Of a stretch of DNA of 64,000 bases, positions 31,601 to 43,385 are shown in pieces. Positions within the stretch are counted from its first letter, which is position 1. Each line of letters begins with the position of its first letter. Below the pieces are notes generated by a model, which was not told where the DNA came from, made no database searches, and saw only the letters and a program-made list of their open reading frames with translations. The position numbers and the translations under genes were made by a program. Where the stretch lies: NCBI RefSeq assembly GCF_004664715.2, contig NC_051066.1, forward strand, positions 82,237,735 to 82,301,734, in the 5' to 3' direction. This DNA comes from Peromyscus leucopus. Lineage: Eukaryota > Chordata > Mammalia > Rodentia > Cricetidae.

Positions 31601-32815
31601 ACAAGTGTATGGAAATTTCACAATGAAACTTCAGTCATTGCGTGTTTGCCAGCATAGTAACTAAGAAATAAAATGTCTTTCCTCCCAAACTATTTTTATC
31701 CAATGCTGTGCATGTGTTTCTCTTTTAGAACATTAGTGAGACCCAAGACCTCTTTATTACCAAATATGCCTACTTTAAAATTAGTGATGGTTTCACTATT
31801 GATAGACTAATTCTAGCATGAATGATAGATAAATGTCTGAAACTTTTAAACATACTTAATCATTTTAATAACACATTCCAATGGAATATGCCTAAATCCA
31901 AGATAACTGACATCTTCATTGCTGGGATTAATGATTTTCATTTTGTTCTCAATTTGCTACAGTAACCAGAGATAAAAATTTAATATGCCATTGAGTGAAA
32001 GTCACTAATTATTTCAAAATGGCAGAAGGAAAAGACTTTGTCAAGGAATTGGTTTTTGAGGTCTGAGCTATATCTGGAGTAGTTATAAATCTCTTATTTC
32101 GTGTCTGCCTTCAGGATTGACTGCAAGTTTAAATGGGTTCTGCAGCTTTTTCTAATGGTTTGGCATGGATCATTAACTGTCTCAGGATTCAACTATTTCC
32201 AAGGATGAAGCAGAAAAGTTTCTGGGTTCAGGATCAAGGTCCAAGAGTCACATGACCACCAGTTTGTTGACCGGAATTCTGTTTGAAGATGAGAGTGAGT
32301 GGGTGATGGCTGATTACTCTCACTGACTTAAAGCCATGAATTAACTTAAGTACCATGAGTGACTTTTTTTATTTTAAGACAGTGTTCCAAAAATAAATGA
32401 CAGCAATAATGAGGAGGTTAGAACAAAGAACTCAGACTTGGGGGCTATAATTTGATGTTTATAAAAACCTTAGAACCTACTGCCTACAGCATACATGTTG
32501 GTAAAACTGGCGTCTTGCTAACAGAGATTTATTCAGCTTCCCAAGTCTTGCTTGAAGACCTATAGCATGGTTCAAAATCAGACTGAGCTCAATTACTGAA
32601 TGATTTCAGCAATACTTATTTTAATTACCATAAGCCAAACACAGGAATCAAAAGTAATGCAAAAAAAAATGAGTCAATAAGAGAAATTAGAATTATGGTA
32701 AAAAAGAAGCATGGATTTTGAAAACAGGCAAAGTTCACTCCTGGGATCTCTGGACTTCTCTTTAAGTCAATTCAATTATATCTGCGTTCCAGAGCACCTG
32801 CCCAGCACTTGGTAT
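31599..32815. other. anonymous single-copy DNA
   Basis: No repeat family recognised. Bases 31860-32330, with TAAT-rich motifs and a complex, non-repetitive composition, are a candidate non-coding element by inference only. Confidence 0.4.
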
Positions 32816-33410
32816 GTGTATTGGTTATCTATTGCTATGTGACATATTAAGACCCAAGTGAAAGGTTCAAAACAATGTACATTTATCTTTTCAAACTTCC
32901 TATGGGTCAGAAATCTGATCCTGGCTTAGTCAAATGCATTTGGCTTACATTCCCCCAGGAGGCTGCAGCCAAGCTCTTGATCAGCTCTCAAGACTGATGT
33001 GAACATTTCAGAGGAGGAAGATTTGCTTTCCCTGGGGTTCATGTGAGTGTTTATTCCTTAGAGCTGTTGGATTGGGGGGCCTCATGCCCTTGCTAAGTAT
33101 TGGCTTGAGACCTCTCTCAGTTTTTTTCTACATAGACTTATTCATGAAGCTGCCTGATAATATAACAGGTACCGTCTGTGAGAAGTATAGAACATACACA
33201 GTTCAGTCTCAGAAGTAGAACCCTACCACTGGGTCCTATTCAGAAGTCATTCAATAAATTCACTCAAGATCAGGGGAAATGGGAGCCAGGCCATGTAAGG
33301 CAGGGGCAAGCACAGTGGCCTGTCTTCATGGGTGTCCCCTCTGCGAGCATCACTTCCCAAGTGGGAAGGCTCCTGCTCTTTAACACGTCTTGGTCACAGC
33401 AATTATAAGA
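32816..33410 (+). mobile_element. ancient mammalian repeat, family uncertain
   Basis: GGTTATCTATTGCTATGTGACA, CAAACTTCCTATGGGTCAGAA and GGAGGCTGCAGCCAAGCTC follow the order of a widespread pre-rodent repeat that begins 'GTTATCTATTGCTGTGTAAC'. I cannot name it with confidence. Confidence 0.5.
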
Positions 33411-33573
33411 GCATCCTTCTTGAGAAAGAGCTTGTTATATGGCAAAGAGCATTCTGTTTTTTTTCTTAAATACACATTAACTAACTGAATTTTTATAAAC
33501 TATCTTTTATCAAAGGAGAAAATTAAGTTACAGAGAAATTACATGACTTTCTTCTGTTCAAAAAGTTATGAGG

Positions 33574-33665
33574 AGCCAGGTGTGGTGGAGGATACCTCTC
33601 ATCTAAGTAATTATGAAAGGAAGATAGAGAGATGATGCGTTCAAGGCCAATTTGCATCAGATACA
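33574..33665 (+). mobile_element. degenerate B1 SINE
   Basis: GAGCCAGGTGTGGTGGAGGA and GCGTTCAAGGCCAATTTG keep the B1 order with many changes. Confidence 0.6.
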
Positions 33666-33690
33666 TAGTCCATCACGTTCTGAATTAATT

Positions 33691-33915
33691 AAAAAATTCT
33701 CTCTCTCTCTCTCTTTCTCGTGTGTGTGTGTGTGTGTGTGGTGTGCGTGTGCGCGTGTGCGTGTGCGTGCGCGTGTGCGTGCGCGCGCGCGCACGCATGC
33801 ACGCACATGCATCTACACCTTCAGGAGTCAATTTTTTCTGTCCATTATGGGTTACAGGGGTTGAACCCAGGCTTGCTTGCAAAGCGCTTTTATCAGCTGT
33901 GCTGTCTCTATCTTG
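33691..33915 (-). mobile_element. B4/ID-related SINE end, antisense, with Z-DNA tract
   Basis: (CT)n 33698-33714 and an alternating tract 33720-33812 are followed by GGGTTACAGGGGTTGAACCC and GCTTGCAAAGCGCTTTTATC, the antisense ID-derived end of B4-type SINEs. Confidence 0.65.
33720..33812. repeat. 93-bp TG/CG alternating tract (Z-DNA candidate)
   Basis: Purine-pyrimidine alternation with one GG break at 33740-33741, ending in GCGCGCGCGCGCACGCATGC. More GC-rich than any other dinucleotide run in the window. Confidence 0.92.
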
Positions 33916-34170
33916 CTAACCTTTAGACGTTTTGATCTTGAAGGCAGACTACGCACCATCTTTGCTTGGGTCTTACTATAAGAAAAGAGTAAAATAAACA
34001 GGTAGGACAGCTCTGTATAAACAGCCAAGCACTAAGACAGTCTAGATGCATGGATGAAAGGGAACTGGGTTGACTTGTATCACAATCCTGTAACTGTGCG
34101 GTTGAGTACATTTAAGCTGGAGAGTTCATCTCCTGTTGTTTCATAAAGCAGGAAAATGAATTCACAGTTG

Positions 34171-34306
<136 letters not shown>

Positions 34307-36379
34307 TAATGAGACACCTATCCAAAAGTACTCACTGAGTTGCATCAATCACTGAGCTAATGTAGGACCTCCTCATATGCATTTATAGTTTATCTAATTT
34401 GCTTGACTAGTGATGAACAACATTGTGACCACAAAATAGACAAATAGCATTTAAATAAAATAAATCTTCAGTTGCTTTTATATAGTAATTTGTAGGAAGT
34501 AGCAATAGCTTAGCTACATGCTTTGACCTACTGTATTTGGATCTCAATTTTCAGTTTTTAACCAGGGATGTTTGTATTGTTTTTTTGAACATTCAGACCT
34601 ACTATCATTACTGGAGGGAATTTAAGTAAGTCCTTGATAATCAGGGTGGGTTGGTCCAGAAGTACCTCTTCATTTTCCATCAGAGAGAACTTATTGAAAT
34701 CTTAATTTTTCATTTCAAAGGTCATAAACAGCTCACTGCAGCTAACAAGGGAGCTGAGCTCCAGTTTGACATGGTGAAGCTTCATTGCCTGCACATGGTA
34801 AAGACTTGGTGTGCAGTATTGAATGATGACAATAAACTAAGGTTTTCAACTCTACCGCATACACTTTGGGTGATCTTGACCCAGCTGCTTATATGTTCAT
34901 AAATCTTTCAAAAGGTAGCCAGTAATATAGTCAATCTAATAGTGATCTGAGTCAAGTTGGCTTTGTACAGGGAATTATAGACTACTGCTCAGCACATGTT
35001 AAACTTTCAATAAATCTAAGTCTTTATTATATTTTTGTGACTGAAAAATGTTCTCTTTCCCCCATATCTCATTTGAATGCCTATAAAGTAAAAACACTAT
35101 TCCATTTTTTTTCTGGTTAGGATTGTAACATATTTCCAAGTCTCCTGGAGAGTGTTTTGAACTTTGTAGGTGCTGTGGATCTAAAAGGGTAAGAGTAGTT
35201 CCATTTTTAAAAGGGAGAAGATAATTACTATGTAGTCTATTTTTTTCCCCAGGAGGAGCATTAGTCAACAAATTCTTTTTTTTTTCTCCTTTCTTTTTTT
35301 CTCTAGCGCCCACGGAGGTGCAAGCTACTGTAGGATGATTCAAACAATATAGAAAGCTCAGTTCTGGACTAAAGTAGAATGTTTTCCCATATCAGGATGT
35401 TAATAACTACAGTATCAGAGTGTACAAGTGTCAGTTTTAATGTGAAAAAGAAATCTTTTCATAAGAACATATATGTTATGTAAAGTAATAAAGAATGATT
35501 ATAAAATGGTCTCTCCCCTAGGAAAATTAAAGCCACACATATTTCCTTTGAATGTTCTGCTCCTGTGCTCTCTGTGTGCTCTCTGTTTCATGTGAAGCTC
35601 AAAGGCATCTTCACACGTCTCAGGTCAGCCTCACACCAGGCACATATCTATTTTTGTTCCTTACCTGAAAGCAACAAAACTCACAGGTTTAGTTGGGATT
35701 AGATTCCCTCCTCCCCCTTATTATCACCAAGGGCCAAAACCATCACCTTGTGAGGTGGACAGAGACTGCCTCAAAGAAAAAAACATTTTTTTGTGCTTAT
35801 AAAATAAATGAACACCTGCTTGTAAAATACTCAGATGAATAGAGTCTAGTCATTGGGAAGACTCACATTTAATTAGAGGAGCAGAGCATCACGGGGTCAC
35901 TGAACTTTATAAAGTTTTCCTTGAAATCAAATCCCTACCCTGTGAAATTTAAAACCAAGCAGAAAGGATGCTTAGGCTCATAATTAAGAGCAACTGGGCT
36001 ATGAATCTATTTAACAAGATTTTATGAGCAGCAATGTCCAGATTCAAGTAGCCTCCAAAGAATAGACAAAAATTATTGCTTCTCAGGATTCAGAGGAGGG
36101 TGATTCCAGAGTTGGACAAGATCTATCATAGTTTGAAGGAAGAATGCATCCAGCTTTTTAGTAAATGAACATACAAGAGGAAATGTTGCCAGATTTCTGA
36201 GTGAATAATGAAACCTAAAGTGTTGAGAACAAGGAGGGGCTGTCACATGTCTGCTGTGGATCAAGAGACTTCGTAGCAGATACTTAGGGAGGAGCAATGT
36301 GTAAGCAATCTGTGGGTAGCAGAACCTTCATTCGTTTCTTCCCTCAAATAAGTAATTCTCCTAAGAATTATATAATCCA
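34307..36379. other. anonymous single-copy DNA
   Basis: Two kilobases without a recognisable repeat, exon or RNA gene. Short frames (34651-34902 plus, 34999-35343 minus, 36073-36297 minus) show no motif. Confidence 0.4.
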
Positions 36380-36406
36380 GAGAGGGAGGGAGGGAGGGAG
36401 GGAGGA

Positions 36407-36465
<59 letters not shown>
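36380..36465. repeat. homopurine tract, (GGGA)n then (GA)n
   Basis: 86 bases of G and A only, with GAGGGAGG units followed by about 27 GA units. Confidence 0.97.
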
Positions 36466-36469
<4 letters not shown>

Positions 36470-37166
36470 TACATTTGAATTTCTATTACATTTGACTTTC
36501 TAATAGAAAGGGATTAGGCTGAAAGGATTTTAAGTTGTAACAGGCAAAATTAAACTTTCACCACCCAAAGGCTGGAGGCAAATAAGATTACAACTGAGCA
36601 TTTGAACTCAGTGCAATATAGATTCCATCACAGAGGACAAGGAGCAAATAAGCATACTCAGATCAAAGTGAAGAGAAGCCAAAGGATTTTCAATTCTCTT
36701 GGATCAAAAAAAAAAAAAGTGTCTCATTGTCTTTTTCTATTCTTTCTGCAGGGTTGGAAAAAGTTGCTAGGGTCAGATTATACTTGAAAGGCCAGTATAA
36801 AGGTTTGTGAGGCTCAAAGCTAACTATGCATTTCCAGGGCAGCTGCTCAGTACTGTATATTGATTGCATCATTCATGTTTAAAATCAGATATGTGGCCAA
36901 AGGCATGGCTTCCCTTTAAGATTCGCACACACACCAGTGGTTGGATGGAGGCCAGCAATGACTTAGAAAGGATGCCCCTGAAGCAGTAAGTTCCTTGGAT
37001 GTTTGCTTACACTTTCCTTTTTTTTGTGTGCTAGCCCCATGGTCAGTTGCCAATCCAGCAACTCAAGTGAAACAAATATAATCTCCAGAAATGTGACCTG
37101 CTATGTGTCCCTCAGCAAGCAGTGTTGATAGTCTGTAACACCAAATGCTAGTGTGCACCTTAAGAG
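36466..37166. other. anonymous DNA
   Basis: No repeat or exon recognised; A run at 36706-36718. Confidence 0.4.
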
Positions 37167-37272
37167 AGATGGGAATGAGGGGTGGACTGGGGGGAAGGAG
37201 GGCGGGAAGGGGGAGAACAAGGGAATCCGTGGCTGATATGCAAAATTAAATTTAATAAATAAATTTAAAAAC
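37167..37272 (+). mobile_element. hyper-truncated L1 3' end
   Basis: GATGGGAATGAGGGGTGGAC, GGGGGAGAACAAGGGAATCC and GTGGCTGATATGCAAAATTAA match the last 100 bases of the L1 insertion at 50992-51157. The same 3' UTR subfamily. No clear target duplication was found. Confidence 0.8.
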
Positions 37273-37329
37273 AAAGAATGACTGGCTCAAACCATTACCT
37301 GTTTATATGGTATGGATCAACTGATGAAA

Positions 37330-37930
37330 CCTAGTTTTCTGTGTCTCATTACAACTATCATCTGACTGGCATTAGAAGAATGGTTTTGAGCAAATCTGGG
37401 GAAATCTTGCTACTATTTCTTCAGATATTTTCCTGTTCTACTTTTAACCCCTTATTCTGTGAATTTATTTATGATTATGGTGGTATGTTGAATAATATAC
37501 AACAGATACTAAGGTCTTATTGATTTTTCCTATTCTTTCCCTTTTCTGTACCCTAGACTTGAAAATGCCAATTGACCCAAATGTTCACTGATTCTTCTGT
37601 TAGCTCAAATCTGTGGCTGATCCCCATAATCACTTTAGATCTGATTCTTTTCCACTATGTAGTTTTCATCTGATATTTTACAATTGATTTTTATCTGGCA
37701 TGACATCATCTTTTATCTTTTTCTTGAACTCTTTAGGCATGGCTTTCTTTGGGTCTTTGGACATATTTATTGTAACAAATTTAAAGCCTTTGTCTATTAG
37801 TTCCAACTATTAACTCCGTCAAGAACCTACCTATGGACAACATTTTCTTCTTTGTGATTGGCTCATATTTTACTGTTTAATTGTGTATTTATTTTTTTAA
37901 AAAGACATTGGAATCCATGACCTCATGTTT
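37330..37930 (-). mobile_element. ancient L1 3' UTR, antisense (L1M-type)
   Basis: GATTCTTCTGTTAGCTCAAATCTG, AGCCTTTGTCTATTAGTTCC and GTGATTGGCTCATATTTTACTG resemble antisense 3' UTR of old mammalian L1s. By memory of the pattern only. Confidence 0.5.
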
Positions 37931-37949
37931 CCTGAGGTGTGTTGTTGCT

Positions 37950-37983
<34 letters not shown>

Positions 37984-38138
37984 ACTTGTTTGTTTAGTGA
38001 TTTACAGGAATAATTTTATAAGGTACAGATGATCCATGGCATGGAGATTTTACCATGGTGTGCGTTGTCTGACCATTATGGCTTTTATGGCTTTTGCTCA
38101 GTTATCTTACTGGGCAAGAATCTCCCTCAAGCTCCTAC
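37931..38138. repeat. poly(T)30 and short anonymous DNA
   Basis: Thirty uninterrupted T at 37951-37980, then unrecognised sequence to the LTR. Confidence 0.8.
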
Positions 38139-38519
38139 TGCTGTGGGATGGTCTGTATGTCTAATTACTCTGATTGGTCAATAAATAAAACACTGATTGG
38201 CCAGTGGCTAGGCAGGAAGTATAGGCAGGACTAACAGAGAGGAGAAAAGAAAGAACAGGAAGGTGAAGGGAAACACTGCCAGCCACCGCCAGGACAAGCA
38301 GCATGTGAAGATGCTGGTAAGCCACGTGGCAAGGTATAGATTTATAGAAATGGGTTAATTTAAGATATAAGAACAGTTAGCAAGAAGCCTGCCACGGCCA
38401 TACAGTTTGTAAGCAATATAAGACTCTGTGTTTACTTGGTTGGGTCTGAGCGGCTGTGGGACTGGCGGGTGATAGAGATTTGTCCTGACTGTGGACCAGG
38501 CAGGAAAACTCTAGCTACA
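38139..38519 (+). mobile_element. solo LTR, family LTR-a (most complete copy)
   Basis: 381 bp, TGCTGTGGGATGGTCTG...AAACTCTAGCTACA. Landmarks: CTCTGATTGGTCAATAAATA, GATTGGCCAGTGGCTAGGC, GGTTAATTTAAGATATAAG and GGTTGGGTCTGAGCGGCTG. Flanks TCCTAC (38133-38138) and TTCTAC (38520-38525) match at 5 of 6, supporting a 6-bp duplication. No internal retroviral DNA. Confidence 0.9.
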
Positions 38520-38923
38520 TTCTACCATACATTAGTGTCCTGGAAATTGCCTAGAGTCACTGTCTTTACTGAGATCTGTCTTAGTTTTTACTTCCTGTTT
38601 GATATAGCCTCTAACTCAGCAATAAGTAAGAGGTTACACAGACCTTTCACCTTGTTCACAGATAGGAACACAACTCTACACATGGGGAGTATGGTCATAT
38701 TATGTGTTTCAAGGAATATATTGGTGCCTTTCAAGCTTCCTGTAGCCAACTCATTCTCAAGTTATTTTCTTTCAAGTATCTTTTACAGCCTCATGTTAGT
38801 AATGAGTCACCTTACTACCTCTTGAAGACATGATATTAAACAGTCGTCCTGATTGTTTCTGACAAATGCACCAGGAATACAGAAAGAATATGGTAGGAAT
38901 ATGGTAATAATATGTGAGCATGA
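38520..38923. other. anonymous DNA ending in a short minisatellite
   Basis: No exon recognised; a frame running 38436-38825 starts inside the LTR and has no motif. At 38876-38912 ATATGGTAGGAATATGGTAA units match the minisatellite right of the next LTR. Confidence 0.45.
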
Positions 38924-39435
38924 TGTTACACGAATCCTAAATGGTCTTATAATAAAAACCCAGAGACAGATATTGGGGCAAATGCTGAAAGATAACAGGG
39001 AACAAGCTGCAGCCTCTTCTCACCTTGCCAACTGCTCAGCTGATCCTGTGTCCATGAATCCTCTGACTGAATGCCTCTGAGTCCTCAGCTGGAAGGGTCT
39101 CTAATTCCTGTCTCTTCACGTCTTTATATGCCTTTCTCCGCCCAGCTATTTTACTTCATATCTCAACCTTCCTAGTGCTGAGATTAATGGCATGTATGCT
39201 TCCCACATACTGGGGTTAAAGGTGTGTGCCACCACTGTCTGGCTCTGTTTCTCTCCTAGACTGAATCAATCTCATGCAGCCCGGTGTGTCCTTGAACTGA
39301 CAGAGATCCAGACAGATCTCTGCCTCCTGAGTGCTAGGATTAAAGGTGTGTGCCACCACTGCCTGACCTCTATGTTTAACTCTGATTTCTGATCTTCAGG
39401 TAAGTTTTATTAGAGTACAACAAAATATCACCACA
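38924..39435 (-). mobile_element. solo LTR, family LTR-b (copy 4, diverged)
   Basis: On the minus strand it starts TGTGGTGATATTTTGTTG and ends GGATTCGTGTAACA. It keeps B1-like modules (plus-strand GTGCTAGGATTAAAGGTGTG, CACATACTGGGGTTAAAGG) and the reversed TATA region (CTTTATATGCC). The B1-like part is longer than in copies 1-3, so it may be a sister subfamily. No 6-bp duplication is evident. Confidence 0.8.
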
Positions 39436-39445
39436 GGATATAGTC

Positions 39446-39489
39446 GAGATATGGTAGGAATACAGTAGAGATATGGTAGGAATACAGTA
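39446..39489 (+). repeat. 22-bp minisatellite, two perfect units
   Basis: Two identical 22-base units, GAGATATGGTAGGAATACAG plus TA, at 39446-39467 and 39468-39489; related partial units lie left of LTR-b copy 4. Confidence 0.9.
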
Positions 39490-39664
39490 GGTATATGGTT
39501 GTTTGCATTGTAAGCTTTGAGTTACAATGAACATGAGAATGGAGCTATTCAGAGAACATCTAGAACAGTCAGTGAGTATCAGTTTGGGGAGATGGGACAT
39601 TTGGGACTCTATAAAACTTTTTTTGTCTCTGTTAGCTAATGGTCTGGTAGTTTTTGCAGAACTG

Positions 39665-39812
39665 GTAGATTCAGTTGAGGCAGGTCCAGTCCCCTCCTCC
39701 CTACACCAAGGCTGAACAAAATGTCTCAGTATAAGCCCTAGGTTCCAGAAAGACAGCTCATGCACTAAGGACAGGTCCCAGTCCCACTGCCTGGGGGCCT
39801 ACTAAATAGTTT
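39665..39812 (-). mobile_element. L1 3' UTR fragment, antisense
   Basis: CAGTTGAGGCAGGTCCAGTCCC, CACCAAGGCTGAACAAAATG and GGTCCCAGTCCCACTGCCTG match the antisense 3' UTR seen at 59145-59878. Confidence 0.8.
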
Positions 39813-40410
39813 TAAAATTCCCCAAACTTCTCAGGTGTATCAATGAGTATTAGCTAACCCTCCACTGTTTTACTTAAGCTACTTTGAGCTGGAGTTTTGT
39901 AACTTGATTTTAAAAGTATAGAACTGGTGCAGAAATCACATCAAGTCAGAGAGTAAATATATTTGATAAGAGCAAATACTGGATTCTGTGGAAGCAACTA
40001 AATGTATTTATAGCAAAAAGGCTGGTCATGATAATAACCATTTTCAATGATAAACATCATCTCCACTTCTGAGAAACATATCAAATGTTATTTGCTTTAA
40101 AAACTTCCAGTGGGGCTCACTGTGTAAGAACAGGATGGAATTTTCTCAGCATTCATGTAAATTTGGAATTTTAAAATATGAATTATTTCATTTATGTAAA
40201 CCAACATTGTTTTCCACTCAAGATAATAACCATATATCAATAGACAATTGTAACTAGAAGTTTGTCTGCTAATCTGAAACACTGTTTGGTCACAAAACCT
40301 TTTGTAACAATATACTAAGCCTAGATGATGGAGGACTAATTAATCTCTCAAACTATTGCTAGTGCTTTGAGATTTTACCAGGGAGAGATGATATTTGGTT
40401 CTTCACTTTT
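39813..40410. other. anonymous AT-rich DNA
   Basis: No repeat or coding signal recognised. Confidence 0.4.
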
Positions 40411-40604
40411 TAAAAGATTTATTTATTTTCATTTTGTGTGCATTGGTATTTTGCCTGCATGTATGTCTGTGTGATGGTGCTGGGTCCCCTGCAACTGGAG
40501 TTACAGACAGTTGTGAGCTGTCATATGGGTACTGAAAATGGAACCTAAGGTCCTCTGGAAGAGCAGCCAGTGCTTTTAACTTCTGAGTCATCTTTTCTGC
40601 CCTG
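40411..40604 (-). mobile_element. B3 SINE, antisense
   Basis: GATTTATTTATTTTCATTTTG, GCCTGCATGTATGTCTGTG, GGAGTTACAGACAGTTGTGAG and GAAGAGCAGCCAGTGC in antisense B3 order. Confidence 0.88.
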
Positions 40605-41043
40605 ACATGTGGTTCTTTTACTAGTCTTCTTGGATAAGTGACTTTATCAAGTCAACGCATGCCCATTAATTACCTGAAGCCATTTATTGTTGAAGGGTCA
40701 CTAGCATAATGGGTGGTACTGTTCTGTATTTGTAGGCAGAATATTGACAGCACTGTATTCTTGCAAGTACCAGCAATCTATTAATATATCTCCCCCTTTT
40801 TTTGGTTAAAGAAGCAAAGTATTCTGTTCATTTAGAGAGAGATCAAAGTTATTGTTTAAACAAAGCGTTTCATTCTTTTGGCTTTTCTATTAGTTGGGCC
40901 ATGGGATCAGTTGGCAGATGATGGGTCAGGCCAGTATAAGCAAAACTAGGAAATACTATAGAAGATTTAGAAATGTAAGTAGAAAAACTCAGACTTCAAG
41001 AAAGTAAAGATGCTTTTGGGCATTGAAAACAATTGATATAAGG
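40605..41043. other. anonymous DNA
   Basis: No repeat or exon recognised. Confidence 0.4.
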
Positions 41044-41110
41044 GCTGGAGATGCTCCTCAGGGGTAGAATGCTTGCACAGCATGCTCAAGATCCTGACAC
41101 ACAAACCAAA
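41044..41110 (+). mobile_element. ID SINE fragment
   Basis: GGGCTGGAGATGCTCCTCAG, GGGTAGAATGCTTGCACAGC and TCAAGATCCTGACAC follow the ID order; diverged. Confidence 0.65.
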
Positions 41111-41614
41111 CTAGTTGATACCAGGACTGAGAGTAGATTTTATCAAATACTTTAACAGGATATGTTAATAAAAACTGTGTTATTTTTACTTGTTAAGTAT
41201 GATTTACATTATCATATCAAATATGAGTTAGTTACAGTATGCTTACTGCTATATAAACAGAATCGTAGAGTATCATATTTCAAGTTTTTTTTTAAATGGA
41301 ACAGAACTAGAGAAACATATGGACCAGTGAGACAGTCCTCTACACTGTCATGGAAAGACTCAGATTGACGGGCTCTACTTCCTTTAAAAGGTAATTTTGA
41401 ACATATTGACATCATTTCTATGCCAGACACCGTGCAGGGAGAAGCAATTTGTAAGACGTACGATGATATGATCAGTGATAGTTGCATTGGCCAAACAGTA
41501 AAATGGATCACAAAGTTTTTCTTAAATTTGAACCATAACATCATTCACAGAAGAAGAATATATTTTTTATTTTATTTTACTTTTTTTCCCTACAATTACT
41601 TTTAAGCAAGCCGT
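41111..41614. other. anonymous DNA
   Basis: No exon or repeat recognised; short open frames on both strands (41212-41544) have no motif. Confidence 0.4.
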
Positions 41615-41985
41615 ATGGTGTGGATATGGTTTAAGTGTGTTCTCCAAGATCCATGTGCTGATATTCAGTCCCCACATGGTACTTAAGAAGGTAGACACTT
41701 AAAGGCATTATGGTGTTTAGAGGTGGAACCTCTGTGAGATCCTGAGAGTCTAGACCAATGAGGAGTCTTTGGTGAATTTGTATGAACCCAGGAAGCTGAA
41801 AGATCCACAATTACAGCTGCTGTTGTTCTCTCACTGGGCCAACCACCACCTCATCTCACATTATATCACCAGGTCTAGACCTTCTTTCAGACCCCGAGAA
41901 CTGTGAATCAGGATAAAACCCCCTTCTAACTTATCCATTTTGTGCTACTTCGTCATTAGGACATAGAATTGTGCAGTGAAATGAA
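41615..41985 (+). mobile_element. old MaLR-type LTR (tentative)
   Basis: GGATATGGTTTAAGTGTGTTC, CCATGTGCTGATATTCAGTCC and a 3' AGAACTGTGAATCAGGATAAA...CCATTTTGTGCTACTTCGTC follow the general order of ERVL-MaLR LTRs. Low similarity and no boundary test. Confidence 0.45.
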
Positions 41986-42749
41986 AAGGATCAGAATTGC
42001 ATGAGTCCAGTGAAAACAGAAGAAAATGTAGACATATGGGTGAGGTATAGATGGCAATAAGTAAGTGATAAGCTTAATGCATAAAAACTAGGAACATTTA
42101 ATTTTCTTGGATGGGGTTAGAATTTGGGTATGCATAATTTTCTAACCCCCCAGAATTAAAGCAAGTAGCTCCTAAGGAATTGAAACCTTTGTGAGCAAAT
42201 GAACCTCAGCAACAACTGCTGCAGCAAGTCTGAAAGCAAATGCACCCCTGCTGGCCCTTCTTGACTGATGCCACACGTGGCTAAACTCTACAGGGAACGC
42301 AGACCTCAGGAAGTGGAAAGATAGCAAAGGTGTGCTGTAATAGTCAGCAAATACGAAGAACTAAAACACTGAAGACCACCCAGATTTAAAGGATTTTCTT
42401 CTTCAGATGTCAGACTTTGAACTCTTATTTCTTTCTTTCCTATGCCCTTCTACATCATTTTCTTTTGAACTCAGAACAAAATGAATATTGCAGTTTGTAC
42501 ACAGAGAAGCGATCTAGTAGAGGCTAACGTAAGCCCTCTGCATATGACATCACAATTGGCTGCTTTACACAAGGAATTTTGTGTCTATAGTACTTTTAAC
42601 ATCAACACATTTTTCACATTTTCCCAGTCGGCTATTTATAAATATTTTATTTACCTGTTTATTGAATGTTTGAAAACTTAAAATGTTAGGTCAAGGACTA
42701 CAGAGATTGAGAGAAAGTTAAAAATCCACCCCTTAACTCTTAAAGTAGC
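41986..42749. other. anonymous DNA
   Basis: No repeat or exon recognised. Confidence 0.4.
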
Positions 42750-42758
42750 TTTTTTTTT

Positions 42759-42819
<61 letters not shown>
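42750..42819. repeat. poly(T) then (GT)n
   Basis: T run 42750-42763 followed by about 28 GT units to 42819. Confidence 0.97.
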
Positions 42820-42820
<1 letters not shown>

Positions 42821-43194
42821 AACAAAAGTTAAAATTAACCATATTGGAGCACTGTCCTGTAGATGCTGGGAGCATGGATAATGTGGTGAACATTCATATC
42901 TAAAAGGGCAACTGATACATGCTGTTGTGAATTAGACACTGGCGACTGCTAGCCAGGACTGCAGATGCTGCTGTGGCGGTTATGGTTATAGAGACTCAAG
43001 AAAGTAGCATGTGGCATGAGTCAATGGTTAAATTAAGGGTAAGGAAACAAAAGAGGCAAGCGTATTCCAGAGGAGAGTAGTATAGAAGCCAAGACAGGAC
43101 AAACAAAGCAAAGGAAAAGGAGACAACTCTTCAGAAGGTCCAGGAAGCGTCTGAATTAGCAGAATGGAGTAAGAAACAAAGCATCATTAAGATC
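42820..43194. other. anonymous DNA, possible old LINE
   Basis: AAAGAGGCAAGCGTATTCCAG and AAGGTCCAGGAAGCGTCTG recall the old repeat seen at 51600-52420. Otherwise nothing. Confidence 0.35.
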
Positions 43195-43385
43195 ATTAAT
43201 TGCCCTTGCATACGACCAGGATTAAGGTCCAGCATCTACAAGGGAGTTCACAACCTTCTGTAACTTCAATTTCAGGGGATCCAATTCCTTTTTCTGGCCA
43301 CTTCAGACACTGCACACACTGGTGCACACAAAACCATACATGAAAAATGCTCAGAACAAAAATGAATAAATCTTTTTAAAAAGCA
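43195..43385 (+). mobile_element. B3 SINE
   Basis: AGTTCACAACCTTCTGTAAC, GGGATCCAATTCCTTTTTCTG, CTTCAGACACTGCACACAC and an A-rich end in sense B3 order. The 5' part is decayed. Confidence 0.8.

Noticed and set aside
33652..33926. Four overlapping frames on both strands with Cys-Val or His-Thr runs
   Set aside because: They read through TG/CA and CT arrays. The same explanation covers frames at 7780-7983, 8072-8382, 19743-20080, 28743-29057, 31363-31604, 57560-57811 and 62111-62302.
38436..38825. 129-codon plus-strand frame
   Set aside because: Starts inside LTR-a and runs into anonymous DNA with no motif.
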